A stretch of DNA of 64,000 nucleotides from Candidatus Paracaedibacter acanthamoebae (GTDB lineage: Bacteria; Pseudomonadota; Alphaproteobacteria; Paracaedibacterales; Paracaedibacteraceae): NCBI RefSeq assembly GCF_000742835.1, contig NZ_CP008941.1, positions 825,001 through 889,000 of the forward strand, read 5' to 3'. The position numbers and the translations under genes were made by a program. Of the stretch, positions 16,342 through 25,338 are shown piece by piece. Each line of letters starts with the position of its first letter. Position 1 is the stretch's first letter. Under the pieces are notes generated by a model. It made no database searches and was not told the DNA's origin. It worked only from the letters and a program-made list of their open reading frames with translations.

Positions 16342-17182
16342 GGCACCGTCAACTTAACAAAGGAGCAAAATAGGAATAAAGTAAGGAAAAAATAAATCTG
16401 GTATGATTCCGTCATGTCCTTAACCAAAGCTCCCAAACGTCACCGCTTCCCAGTCTCGATAATTAGCCAAGCCGTATGGCTTTATTACCGTTTCAATCAT
16501 AGTTATAGAGATGTCCAGGAACAACTAGCCTTTCGAGGAATTACCCTGAGTCATGAAACAGTCAGGAAATGGTGCACTAAATTCGCTCTTCATTTTATAA
16601 ATGTCATAAAGAAGCGTGAGAGAAAACCGAGTGATAAATGGCATCTGGATGAAATGGCTCTTAAAATTAATGGAGAGTTGTTTGTCTTATGGAGAGCCGT
16701 CGATCAAGACGGAATGGAGCTCGATGTTTTTCTTCAAAAACGCCGCAATAAAAAATCAGCTATCAGGTTCCTAAGCCGATTATTGGGGACGTACCCAGCC
16801 CCAAGAGTTATTGTTACCGACAAATTGAAAAGCTATGTCAAGCCGATCCAATTCATATGCCGTAAAGCAAATCACAGGACCCACAAGCGGCTCAACAATC
16901 GTATCAAGAACGCCCATCAACCGACTCGCCGTAAAGAAAAATGCTTGATAAAATTTAAGTCTGCTCCTGGCGTTCAGAGATTATTGTCCCTGATGGGGAA
17001 GGCACGCAATATCTTTTCGGTGGAAGTTGGTCGGTATAAGAATAAAGCACCAGATCAACGACTTGCTTTCTCTGACGCCAAGGCTATTTGGCTGGAGGCG
17101 GCTCTACAGCTTCTTTCTGTCTAAAGTTGGCAGTTCCCCCCCCCCTCAATCTACCCTCTATATTAGTTAAGTTGACGGTGCC
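16342..17182 (+). mobile_element. IS6-family insertion sequence, full length
   Basis: An 841-bp element bounded by inverted repeats: GGCACCGTCAACTTAAC at the left end and its complement GTTAAGTTGACGGTGCC at the right end (17166-17182). It carries one transposase gene. The eight bases outside each end (CAGTATTG and GCTCTTCC) differ, so there is no target-site duplication. IS6 elements move by forming cointegrates, and later recombination between copies would remove duplications. Its right end cuts an IS5-like transposase gene. Two shorter relatives are at 19287 and 22172, all in the same orientation. Confidence 0.9.
16414..17124 (+). CDS. IS6-family transposase
   Basis: The 236-residue DDE transposase shows an N-terminal helix-turn-helix region (ISQAVWLYYRFNHSYRDVQE), then the catalytic acids in WHLDEMALKI and VIVTDKLKSY, and the glutamate downstream in QPTRRKEKCL, with LNNRIKNAHQPTRRKE as the family hallmark. 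The frame is intact, so this copy could act on the deleted copies nearby. A run of 12-13 C follows the gene before the right end. Confidence 0.92.
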   Translation: MSLTKAPKRHRFPVSIISQAVWLYYRFNHSYRDVQEQLAFRGITLSHETVRKWCTKFALHFINVIKKRERKPSDKWHLDEMALKINGELFVLWRAVDQDGMELDVFLQKRRNKKSAIRFLSRLLGTYPAPRVIVTDKLKSYVKPIQFICRKANHRTHKRLNNRIKNAHQPTRRKEKCLIKFKSAPGVQRLLSLMGKARNIFSVEVGRYKNKAPDQRLAFSDAKAIWLEAALQLLSV

Positions 17183-17360
17183 GCTCTTCCCACTGACATC
17201 CTGTATGCATGAGCTTCAATAAACAGTTGAAGAGACGATGAAAGGTGAGTTTTGTGTTAGGGCCTCTTGACCCTTTGGTTAAATGAGGTAAGACAAATTC
17301 ATTGAATTCATCCTCCTCCAAGATAGCCGGAATGCTTTGATATTTCTTGCTTTTAGCCAT
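17183..17360 (-). pseudogene. IS5/IS4-type transposase, N-terminal fragment
   Basis: The minus-strand frame starts at an ATG (17360), reads MAKSKKYQSIPAILEEDEFN and continues to CLLKLMHTGCQWEE, like the N-terminal domain (DUF4096-type) of IS5-related transposases. It is then cut off exactly at the right end of the IS6 element, where the frame enters IS sequence. The rest of the gene is absent from the window, so an IS6-mediated deletion removed it. Confidence 0.7.
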
Positions 17361-17512
17361 TCTTACTCAATTTGAATTAGGATAGATTTAAAAAAATAAC
17401 TTTACGATCTAACTCCTTCTAAACAAAGGGCTAAACACAAATTTTCCTAATATTTAAAACTAGCAATGAGTTCTATGTGTGGCTTATGGCATTAAAACTC
17501 GGATTTTAGAGT

Positions 17513-17541
17513 TTGACAGAGGTGCGTTCTCTTTCTATAAA
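17513..17541 (+). promoter_or_regulatory. promoter of the HicA-tailed secreted protein gene
   Basis: A perfect TTGACA (17513-17518), 17-base spacer and TATAAA (17536-17541) form a near-consensus sigma-70 promoter about 45 bases before the ATG. Such strength for an island gene suggests real, possibly constitutive expression. Confidence 0.75.
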
Positions 17542-17583
17542 ACATTTAATGTTACAATTTCCTAAAAATAAAAAAGGCTTACT

Positions 17584-19269
17584 ATGAAATTGAAGTTTAT
17601 CTCCTCCGTTCTAATGTTGACCTGTTCTTTTGCAATGGAAAAGACCGATGCTGTAAGCGGAAGTTATGGACAATTTTACTTTACGGACCATCTACCAGCA
17701 GCTTTATCTTCCTCATTGGCATTAAACGCTTCATCTTCCCAGGATGATCTAAGTTTCGTCTTCAGTCCGCAACGGTATTTTAAATTGGATAAAGCCTCTC
17801 CAATTCCGCTGATAGAACAACATAAAGAGCAGGCAAAAGAAATATACCAAGCATGTAAACTATATCTAAAAGACCAGAAGACCTTCTTGGAACAATTGCG
17901 CCAACAAGCAAGCGCCCAGAACTATACCAATCTGCAAAGCTTACATCCTTGGTTTAGTGAAATTGATGATGCGGGAATTATTGACAGATTAAACTTCAAT
18001 ATAAAGAGCTATGAATGCTCGATTATCACAATGGGCGATTTCCTGAGGGATTTAGATGATCCCAAGTATACCTTGGATAACTTTTTTGAAAGAATGATGG
18101 TCAGTCGAACAACAAGTTTGATGATTCGTGAAGAGAGAAGGATGGAGGATAATTGCCCTCCCTCTGTTACGAAATTCCTTAAGCTTAGTAACTTATTCGG
18201 TTATGGTAGATTCCTTTCCTTACACTCCATAACAAATTTCCGCCTATTTGATGAGCATCTATATGCTCTTTTTCCTCATATTTCCCAGAACTGTTTTATG
18301 GAGGTCGACGCAATCAACCAGGAAGACTTACCAATCAGAGAAGGCTGGCTTATCAAACAAGACTATGCTCTCATGCAATTTTTAGCAGGACAAATCCGTG
18401 TTCCCTATGATCCTGATACAACATGGGAATTGAGAACTCGTGAAGTTAGGCCTAAGAGCGTATATAATTATTTGACTCGTAAATATGAAGAATTAATGAT
18501 CCCCGTTATTCCCAGAGAATATACCAAACTTTTTAATGTCTTATATGCATCACTAGCCAAGGAACCTGCCGAAAAAGACGATTCCTTTTTGCCTGCGGAG
18601 GTTAAACGCTTGCAATATAATAAAAAGAAAGTCACTAAAGGCTTAAAAGGGAAGCAAAATGCCAAGAACAAGGCTCAGGCCTCGTCAAGTACAAGGATAA
18701 TTCATGCTAAGGTTACGCCATCAACCGGGCAGGCTGAGCAGGTTGAGGTTCACTCTCTCCCTAATTCAATCTCGGCTTTCCCTAGCTTACCCAACCCTCA
18801 CTCACCCACCAAGGTTAAGTTCAAGCCTGCGAAACCTATTAAGCCGACCATACCCCAAGGTGGTTGGAGCCATAAGGACCAGCAGAGGAATGCTGAAACA
18901 AAATTAAAAGCTCAGGCGGCAGTGGAAGCTAGAGCAAATGAGGGAACGCAGATAGAATTCCAGCCAGACCAACCTATCACTCTGAGTGCCGGGCAGTATC
19001 AAACATTACAGGAGATTCTGGATGAAAACGCCCCTGCTTATAAAATGACATTTAATCGTATAAAAGACTTGTTAGAAGCTGTTGGTATCAAAGTTGAAAG
19101 AAACGGTGGGTCCCATGCCCGCATTCAGACCCCTGGGCATAACATTAAGGCTCTCGTCGATATTCATTACGGCTGGACTGATAAATATGGGCCTGGGACT
19201 ATGAAAACCTTACGCACGTTAATGCGGAACTTGAGTCTTGATAACCCCAATTTTGTTAATTCCAATTAA
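17584..19269 (+). CDS. secreted protein with C-terminal HicA-like ribonuclease domain
   Basis: The 561-residue protein begins with a signal peptide (MKLKFISSVLMLTCSFAMEK). Residues 25-350 form a helical region I do not recognise. Residues 350-450 are a low-complexity linker rich in K, P, S and A. Residues 486-550 match the HicA/YcfA mRNA-interferase fold: FNRIKDLLEAVGIKVERNG, the catalytic GGSH motif with His511, then VDIHYG and PGTMKTLRTLMRN, in the order of HicA (GSH..., H.G, GTLrsIl). HicA toxins are normally about 60-80 residue free proteins paired with HicB. No hicB-like gene is adjacent: only 17 bases separate the stop from an IS copy. AAAGG precedes the ATG. The gene lies between two direct IS6-family copies. 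The domain call is good; toxicity and secretion are inferred. Confidence 0.8.
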   Translation: MKLKFISSVLMLTCSFAMEKTDAVSGSYGQFYFTDHLPAALSSSLALNASSSQDDLSFVFSPQRYFKLDKASPIPLIEQHKEQAKEIYQACKLYLKDQKTFLEQLRQQASAQNYTNLQSLHPWFSEIDDAGIIDRLNFNIKSYECSIITMGDFLRDLDDPKYTLDNFFERMMVSRTTSLMIREERRMEDNCPPSVTKFLKLSNLFGYGRFLSLHSITNFRLFDEHLYALFPHISQNCFMEVDAINQEDLPIREGWLIKQDYALMQFLAGQIRVPYDPDTTWELRTREVRPKSVYNYLTRKYEELMIPVIPREYTKLFNVLYASLAKEPAEKDDSFLPAEVKRLQYNKKKVTKGLKGKQNAKNKAQASSSTRIIHAKVTPSTGQAEQVEVHSLPNSISAFPSLPNPHSPTKVKFKPAKPIKPTIPQGGWSHKDQQRNAETKLKAQAAVEARANEGTQIEFQPDQPITLSAGQYQTLQEILDENAPAYKMTFNRIKDLLEAVGIKVERNGGSHARIQTPGHNIKALVDIHYGWTDKYGPGTMKTLRTLMRNLSLDNPNFVNSN

Positions 19270-19286
19270 TATTTAGAACCCAGAAC

Positions 19287-19779
19287 GGCACCGTCACCTT
19301 AACAAAGGAGCAAAATAGGAATAAAATAAGGAAAAAATAAACCTGGTATGATTCCGTCATGTCTTTAAACAAAGCTCCCAAACGTCACCGCTTCCCAGTC
19401 TCGATAATCAGCCAAGCCGTATGGCTTTATTACCGTGTAAAGCCGATCCAATTCATGTGCCGTAAAGCAAATCACAGGACCCACAAGCGGCTCAACAATC
19501 GTATCGAGAACGCCCATCAACCGACTCGCCATAAAGAAAAATGCTTGATAAAATTTAAGCCTGCTCCTGGAGTTCAGAGATTATTGTCCCTGATGGGGAA
19601 GGCACGCAATATCTTTTCAGTGGAAGTTGGTCGGTATAAGAATAAAGCACCAGATCAACGACTTGCTTTCTCTGACGCCAAGGCTATTTGGCTGGAGGCG
19701 GCTCTAGAGCTTCTTTCTGTCTAAAGTTGGCAGTTCCCCCCCCCTCAATCTACCCTCTATTAGTTAAGTTGACGGTGCC
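19287..19779 (+). mobile_element. internally deleted IS6-family element (MITE-like), copy B
   Basis: A 493-bp derivative of the element at 16342 with both terminal inverted repeats (left end has one change, GTCACC for GTCAAC). About 348 bp of the transposase are missing. The frame is rejoined at YYR/VKPIQF to leave a 121-codon open frame (19359-19724) that lacks the first two catalytic aspartates, so it cannot act alone. The outside flanks CCCAGAAC and ATTGCCGG show no duplication. Confidence 0.88.
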
Positions 19780-20153
19780 ATTGCCGGTTATAGGGAAGCT
19801 GTAAATTGCCTTCCCTGCGGCATCGCACCCCCAGGAAAATAGGATCCTTGTTTGCTTGGCCAGAAACACCACGCCAGCTTGTTTAACCCCTAAATTGTAA
19901 ATTCAGGTATAAATTTAATTAACATTTCTCGTTGAAAAGCTATTCTTCTTCTCACTTTAATCACCTTATCAATACCAATAAGGAAATTATTATGGTGTAT
20001 CATACAAAAAGTTATCCTGTTATGCGGCTCTTCGCCTAAGATGTTTAGGCTTGCTGATTCCTCTCTCTGCTATGAGAATGCAGGGTAAGAGGGAGGATAC
20101 TTAAACCAAAAAACATCATTAATTTTTTAGCCTTAACCTTAAAGAGAATTTTT
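19780..20153. other. intergenic stretch without a recognised gene
   Basis: About 370 bases between an IS copy and a secreted-protein gene. The only structure seen is a short hairpin, GCCTAA-gatgt-TTAGGC at 20034-20050, without a T run. No open frame of note. Confidence 0.5.
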
Positions 20154-21572
20154 ATGAGAAAAAAAATAACGCCCCTTATCTTACCTGCTTTTGTCGCCCT
20201 AATGTGTTCAATGCCCGAAGCGGTTCAGGGCATGGAAAGCTTATCTACGCTTGGGGAACAAAAAAAACCATCAGTAATGCAACTGGCCAAGGGAGTTGGT
20301 GATACACTGGAAGCTCCTCTGGGAACGGGAGCCAATGTTCTTCTTAAAATAAGTATGGACTTAAAAGACCTTAAAAAACCTACTGATCAGGAACAACTAG
20401 AAGTTCCCGTTCGGCTTTTTCTCACAGATTTTACATCTTCCCCAACAAACCATCCGGCTGTTCACTTGCAAGTTAAAGTTGATTGCGAATCGACGCCCTT
20501 GAGGTGTGTCTTGCCCGATAAACCAGCATCTTTTGGTAACTACGCACAATTTACAAATTGGTTGAACCAGGGATATTTTATCAATCAGGTTGGTATTACC
20601 TATGATTTTCGTATTGATCTGCAAAAGTCAGCTCCGTCTTTGGCGCAGCATTTGTTTTTCCTCCCGCCCGAAGGTTATCGTTTCATTGGAACCCATATGG
20701 TTGATAATACCAAAATGATCCCCGATAGTTGTCGTCCCAATGTTGCCTATGTGTCTCAAAGGGGCAATGTGAATACAACAACGGCAACTCTTGGCGGCAT
20801 CCTTTATCTCAATAAGAAGCCTTATCTCATCGGGGCTCCTCAACAAATATTTCCTCACCGCATGATTGAAGAAAAAGTTTTTCAAAGGGATAGATCAAAA
20901 AAGTTTTATTGTCATAAATGGCTGGCCCAATCTGAGATAACGTCAAAGGTCACGTATGAAGAATTTCCAACCCATCAAGTCAAGAATTGGCCTGGTGTGC
21001 CTTCTGAAATTTATAGTGTCGTGCAGCAAAAACCCGGAGATCTAGAGCAAATAGTCCACTTAGGGTGTACTGACGGCAACAGTGGAACTAACTATCCTTT
21101 AACAGATGAAAAAATATTTTTCGTATTTAGTAATCCTATGGATGACCAACCTCTTGAGTACCAAGAGTTAATAGCGAAAGATCTGGAAGGTAAGATGTAT
21201 ATCATGAGATATGTGTATGATAGCACCCGTAACCAAGGAACTTTAGCCGCCCTAGAGGAGAGAATTAAAGGAGCCGTGGATGCTCATGCTAATGCGAAGA
21301 GCAATTTGGAAAGATTCTACGAGGGTTATGGGAGAGACATAGGGGACGCATCTGGTTATGGAGAATATTGTGCGTGCTGTAGCGGTCATGGGTATGGCGA
21401 TTCATGCAAAAAGTGGAAGCACGAGAGGCATTACCGCGCCCTGCATGGAGAATTGAATAAGCAGTTGAAGGGATTGGAGGGGGAGCTAGCACGTGCAGCA
21501 AATTATGTGAGCTCACTTATGAAGAAATATTTAGCTCTAACTGGAAAACCCCATCCTCAATGGGAGGGATGA
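20154..21572 (+). CDS. large secreted protein of unknown function
   Basis: A 472-residue protein with a signal peptide (KKITPLILPAFVALMCSM, cleavage near VQG/ME). The middle is beta-rich, with paired cysteines (DCESTPLRC). The C-terminal 120 residues form a predicted coiled coil (LAALEERIKGAVDAHANAK and LNKQLKGLEGELARAANYV) broken by a Cys/Gly-rich insert (YCACCSGHGYGDSCKKW). That insert could bind metal or form disulfides. I recognise no family. Its location between IS copies suggests acquired or rearranged DNA. AAAGAG lies about eight bases before the ATG. Confidence 0.65.
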   Translation: MRKKITPLILPAFVALMCSMPEAVQGMESLSTLGEQKKPSVMQLAKGVGDTLEAPLGTGANVLLKISMDLKDLKKPTDQEQLEVPVRLFLTDFTSSPTNHPAVHLQVKVDCESTPLRCVLPDKPASFGNYAQFTNWLNQGYFINQVGITYDFRIDLQKSAPSLAQHLFFLPPEGYRFIGTHMVDNTKMIPDSCRPNVAYVSQRGNVNTTTATLGGILYLNKKPYLIGAPQQIFPHRMIEEKVFQRDRSKKFYCHKWLAQSEITSKVTYEEFPTHQVKNWPGVPSEIYSVVQQKPGDLEQIVHLGCTDGNSGTNYPLTDEKIFFVFSNPMDDQPLEYQELIAKDLEGKMYIMRYVYDSTRNQGTLAALEERIKGAVDAHANAKSNLERFYEGYGRDIGDASGYGEYCACCSGHGYGDSCKKWKHERHYRALHGELNKQLKGLEGELARAANYVSSLMKKYLALTGKPHPQWEG

Positions 21573-21817
21573 GTTGACAAAAAACTAGAGGTCTCTGACT
21601 TCAAACGGTAGCATAAAATTCTGGGAGCAAGAGTGTCAAAATAAGGAGTACATAAAAAGACTCCATTCCAATAAGACATGGCTCAATCAAGTTGTCGGCA
21701 AATTAAACAATTGCCATGACGATACAAGAGCTTATATAGAGCGGTTTATCCTTGTGCGTCCTCATTTTCACCTATAGTAATTTCTATGAAAGGGAATTTT
21801 TTTATATCTTGTTTAGT

Positions 21818-22171
21818 CTATACGTTTATTTGGTAAGCTGTCCCTTTGGTTAAAAGAGCCCATATAATACGAGCATTCTTATTAGCTAACGCCACACAAG
21901 CTTTATTATAGCCTCGTCTTTGAAGAAGGTTTTTTAGCCATAAACTGAACTTTGTCGTCTTTGAAGAGGCCTGCTTGAGTACAGCCCTAGCTCCATGGAT
22001 TAGTAAACCTCAAATATAGGTATTGCCTCTTTTACTAATACCTAAAAGAACTTGTTTACCGCCGCTGGAAGACTGGCGCGGGACTAACCCCAAGAAGGCT
22101 GAAAGTTGGCGGGCTTTTTGAAAGATTTTTCCGTCCCCCACCGCAGCCACAAGCGTACTTGCTGTCAAAGG
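21818..22171 (-). pseudogene. IS110-family transposase, C-terminal fragment
   Basis: Read on the minus strand from the IS6-derivative edge, the frame gives LTASTLVAAVGDGKIFQKAR, then FLGLVPRQSSSGGKQVLLGI and SKRGNTYI, a TGA, then GLLIHGARAVLKQASSKTTK, ending at TAG 21818-21820. This is the conserved second half of IS110/IS1111 transposases (Transposase_20). The in-frame TGA replaces the usual arginine of YLRxLLIHGARAV. The gene is split by the IS copy at 22172 and its N-terminal half is not recognisable beyond it. Confidence 0.8.
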
Positions 22172-22662
22172 GGCACCGTCAACTTAACAAAGGAGCAAAA
22201 TAGGAATAAAGTAAGGAAAAAATAAACTTGGTATGATTCCGTCATGTCTTTAAACAAAGCTCCCAAACGTCACCGCTTCCCAGTCTCGATAATCAGCCAA
22301 GCCGTATGGCTTTATTACCGTGTAAAGCCGATCCAATTCATGTGCGGTAAAGCAAATCACAGGACCCACAAGCGGCTCAACAATCGTATTGAGAACGCCC
22401 ATCAACCGACTCGCCGTAAAGAAAAATGCTTGATAAAATTTAAGCCTGCTCCTGGAGTTCAGAGATTATTGTCCCTGATGGAGAAGGCACGCAATATCTT
22501 TTCAGTGGAAGGTAGTCGGTATAAGAATAAAGCACCAGATCAACGACTTGCTTTCTCTGCTGCCCAGGCCATTTGGCTGGAGGCGGCTCTACAGCTTCTT
22601 TCTGTCTAAAGTTGGCAGTTCGCAACCGCACTCTACCCTTTATTAGTTAAGTTGACGGTGCC
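22172..22662 (+). mobile_element. internally deleted IS6-family element (MITE-like), copy C
   Basis: A 491-bp copy with intact terminal inverted repeats and the same internal deletion junction as copy B, so both descend from one deleted ancestor. The leftover frame (22244-22609, 121 codons) carries extra substitutions. It interrupts the IS110 fragment. The flanks GTCAAAGG and TTTAAACC differ. Confidence 0.88.
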
Positions 22663-22806
22663 TTTAAACCTGTAATTTTTTTAATACCCTCGGCAGTAAT
22701 TTTATTAGCCTTCATCCTCAAACTAAAAAAACACATAAGTATTTAAATTCAAAAAAATTATTAAAAGATTTTTAAAATTGACAGACTGCAAGCTTCTTTT
22801 TTCAGG

Positions 22807-24252
22807 CTATGATAACCCACCCCAAATATGGAAGACAGCATAGCTGCGCCAGGGGCGCCAAGCGTGCGATAATTTCTCAGCCTGCTTTGCGGTGATGCCG
22901 CCTAAATTATTTCTAATTGCAATATCCTCTTTAGGGAAAGCATCAGCCCATCGCAACGCCCGCATCGCAATATAATGGGCTGTCCAGCGGCCAATTCCGG
23001 ATATTGTCATTAATTGGTGCATAACTTGCTCAGGCTGCATCCCCCCTTCTATTCTTAAAGTTTTAGACGCAAATGCCTGGGCTAAGGCAAGGATAGTATT
23101 AGCCCGAGCTGGAATGATCCCAAGCTTAACAATATCGTCCCTATTGGCAATGGCAATACGCTCAGGCGTGGGGGCCAAGCGGTATAATTCTTGGAAAGGA
23201 GTCACCACTTCTTGGCCAAATTGCTGCACAAACCGCCCCGCCAATGTGGTTGCCGCCTTCACAGTCACTTGTTGTCCTAATATGGCTCTGACAGCCAACT
23301 CAAACCCACAAAAAGCACCCGGAACCCGCAAGCCAGGATTCACATCGACAGCGGCTTGAAGCAGGGTATCCTGACGTAAATGCTGAGAAATTAAAGCGGG
23401 GCGAGCTGTAAGATCAAATAAATTACCTATCCGCTTTAAAAGAATTGGCAACACTGGCGTTAAACTGTGGCTAAATTCTAAAATTAAGACATCTTGTTCG
23501 GTACTCTGACGTACATGAATCCACCCCCTACACTCTTTTAATTGTATGGTACGCACGTAACTCTCTGCCGTGACAAGTTCAACTCCTTTAAGGGCCCGCA
23601 AGCTCAGAAATTTTAGGATTCCCGTCCAGTCATAAGGTGGTCGATACGATAATTGCACCGCTGAGGTATCGCCAGGCCCCACCACTTCTGGATTACTCTT
23701 ACGCAGTCTGGAGGGGGGCATTCTATAACGCTTCACAAAAGCATCATTAAAGCGGCGCAAACTGGAAAAACCACTCGCAAAAGCAATCTCTGTAATAGCA
23801 AGATTAGTTTCAGTCAGCAGTTGCTTTGCCAGTAAGAGCCGGCGTGTTTGAAGAAACTCAATTGGCGATACACCCGCCTCCTTGTGAAAGATGCGCCGAA
23901 TTTGCCGAGAACTAAGCTCAAATTGAGCCGCAATACTTTCTAACGAGATTGAATTATCAATAATCCCTTCATCTAAGCGATCGACAATAAGATGACAGAT
24001 TCGATGAGCATCATCAATTGGCGCATTACCAGGAGCTAATTCTGGGCGACACCTTAAACAAGGTCGAAATCCATGTTTTTCCGCTAAGGCTGCATTATCA
24101 AAAAATTGACAGTTCACCTCTTTAGGGGTTCTGGCGGGACAAATGGGTCGACAATAAATCCCCGTCGATGTTACTCCAATAAAGAAGATGCCATCAAACC
24201 GAGGATCGCGCGAGAGATAAGCATTATAATAGGAAGGATTGTTTTGCATCAT
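22807..24252 (-). CDS. Ada-AraC/AlkA fusion: 3-methyladenine DNA glycosylase with regulatory head
   Basis: The 481-residue protein combines three parts. Residues 1-75 are the Ada metal-binding domain with its four zinc cysteines (C34, C38, C65, C68; the reactive one takes methyl groups from phosphotriesters). Residues 85-190 are an AraC helix-turn-helix domain (ELSSRQIRRIFHKEAGVSPI, TEIAFASGFSSLRRFNDAF). Residues 200-481 are AlkA with its helix-hairpin-helix (ISGIGRWTAHYIAMRA) and the catalytic aspartate in FPKEDIAIR. It both senses alkylation and removes alkylated bases. The O6-methylguanine transferase is encoded divergently by the neighbour, so together they form a complete adaptive-response module. 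Confidence 0.92.
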   Translation of the reverse strand: MMQNNPSYYNAYLSRDPRFDGIFFIGVTSTGIYCRPICPARTPKEVNCQFFDNAALAEKHGFRPCLRCRPELAPGNAPIDDAHRICHLIVDRLDEGIIDNSISLESIAAQFELSSRQIRRIFHKEAGVSPIEFLQTRRLLLAKQLLTETNLAITEIAFASGFSSLRRFNDAFVKRYRMPPSRLRKSNPEVVGPGDTSAVQLSYRPPYDWTGILKFLSLRALKGVELVTAESYVRTIQLKECRGWIHVRQSTEQDVLILEFSHSLTPVLPILLKRIGNLFDLTARPALISQHLRQDTLLQAAVDVNPGLRVPGAFCGFELAVRAILGQQVTVKAATTLAGRFVQQFGQEVVTPFQELYRLAPTPERIAIANRDDIVKLGIIPARANTILALAQAFASKTLRIEGGMQPEQVMHQLMTISGIGRWTAHYIAMRALRWADAFPKEDIAIRNNLGGITAKQAEKLSHAWRPWRSYAVFHIWGGLS

Positions 24253-24292
24253 ACTAATCTATATAACAGGTTTTTTATTTTGTTCTAGCCAC

Positions 24293-24331
24293 TTTCGGAC
24301 ATTAAAATTAATGTTCCTATCACGTCCGAAA
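24293..24331. promoter_or_regulatory. dyad between ada/alkA and ogt
   Basis: TTTCGGAC (24293-24300) and GTCCGAAA (24324-24331) are perfect inverted repeats, 31 bases from start to start, three helical turns, in the divergent promoter region. The AraC/Ada-type neighbour is the obvious candidate binder. The sequence differs from the E. coli Ada box. Confidence 0.45.
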
Positions 24332-24396
24332 ATAGCGAGTTTTTAAAAAAACAATTGATTATATTGAGCTGGTACAACCTAAGAAAGGAGTCTACT

Positions 24397-24900
24397 ATGA
24401 CAGAAGTTATTCACTACACAATCAAACAGACATCTTTGGGGTCCGTCTTAATTGCCCAAAGCCATAAGGGAATCTGCGCTATTTTTATTGATGATAGCCC
24501 TGCTTTTCTTTTAGAAAGACTGCGTCATCGCTTTAAAAAAACGACTGTACAGGAAGCTCCCCAAGCCTTAGAAAAACCAGCCAATACTATCATCAATTTC
24601 ATTAATAACCCTCGCCTTCCTCTAGCTGTGACGCTTGATATTCGAGGCACACAATTTCAAAGAAAAGTATGGTCTTCTCTTCAGCAAATCCCGGTAGGAC
24701 AAACCGTTAGTTACACTGATATTGCCCGTCAACTCGGGTTACCCAATCATGTCCGCGCTGTGGGACGAGCCTGTGGCGACAATGCTCTAGCTGTTGTTAT
24801 CCCCTGTCATCGGGTGATTAAAATTGATGGTGGTCTCGCTGGCTATCGCTGGGGCATAAATCGCAAACAAAAACTCTTAGAAATTGAGCGGAACTTATGA
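24397..24900 (+). CDS. ogt: methylated-DNA-protein cysteine methyltransferase
   Basis: This suicide enzyme transfers methyl groups from O6-methylguanine to its own cysteine. The 167-residue product has the active site VVIPCHRVI, the helix-turn-helix VSYTDIARQLGLPNHVRAVG with the arginine finger, and the GLAGYRWGINRK tail. An upstream frame opens at 24355, but AAAGGAG at 24384-24390 sits six bases before the ATG at 24397. It is a short Ogt-type protein without its own Ada domain; that domain is in the divergent neighbour. Confidence 0.95.
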   Translation: MTEVIHYTIKQTSLGSVLIAQSHKGICAIFIDDSPAFLLERLRHRFKKTTVQEAPQALEKPANTIINFINNPRLPLAVTLDIRGTQFQRKVWSSLQQIPVGQTVSYTDIARQLGLPNHVRAVGRACGDNALAVVIPCHRVIKIDGGLAGYRWGINRKQKLLEIERNL

Positions 24901-25030
24901 GTTTATTCTTATGAAGATTGAATATCTTTAAGGGGATCAAAAGGCCATGAACTACCACTTATCCCTTCGAGTGCCTGGCTCTTTGGCCGCGAAAAGGAAC
25001 CTCTATCAAAAATCTTCCCCGGACTTGACC

Positions 25031-25243
25031 CGGGAAAAGAGAGCCTTTTTTTCCAGGCAACCGGCCACCCCGACAAGAGAATATATAACGGAGCATTCTC
25101 CCTCATTCCGGCCTTGAGCCGGAATCCATGCCTCTCTTTTGGGGCAGTATGGCTTTATCACAGCGATGCTTTCCTAAGCCTTACCATCAAACAGACGCCG
25201 GTATGGTTTCTGGGTCGCGTTGCATTTGCCCGGAAAGAAAGTT
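25031..25243. repeat. dispersed intergenic repeat, copy I
   Basis: About 213 bp found again, nearly unchanged, at 46101 and more diverged at 46317. It runs from CGGGAAAAGAGAGCC to TTGCCCGGAAAG and contains a perfect palindrome, ATTCCGGC-CTTGA-GCCGGAAT (25105-25125). All forward and reverse frames in it are accidental. It occupies the space between ogt and a convergent gene. Confidence 0.8.
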
Positions 25244-25338
25244 ATTTTTCTCGGGCGAGCTTGCTCGTTCCTTCTACTTTCCCGGCTCTTCGGCCGGGAA
25301 AAGGGAGCGAGATAATTCCGCCCCACTACGCTCTTTCC

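Noticed and set aside
22663-22806. Continuation of the IS110 gene beyond the IS6 derivative
   Set aside because: A short minus-strand peptide (MKANKITAEGIKKITGLK) borders the element but does not match the N-terminal half of IS110 transposases, so I did not join it.
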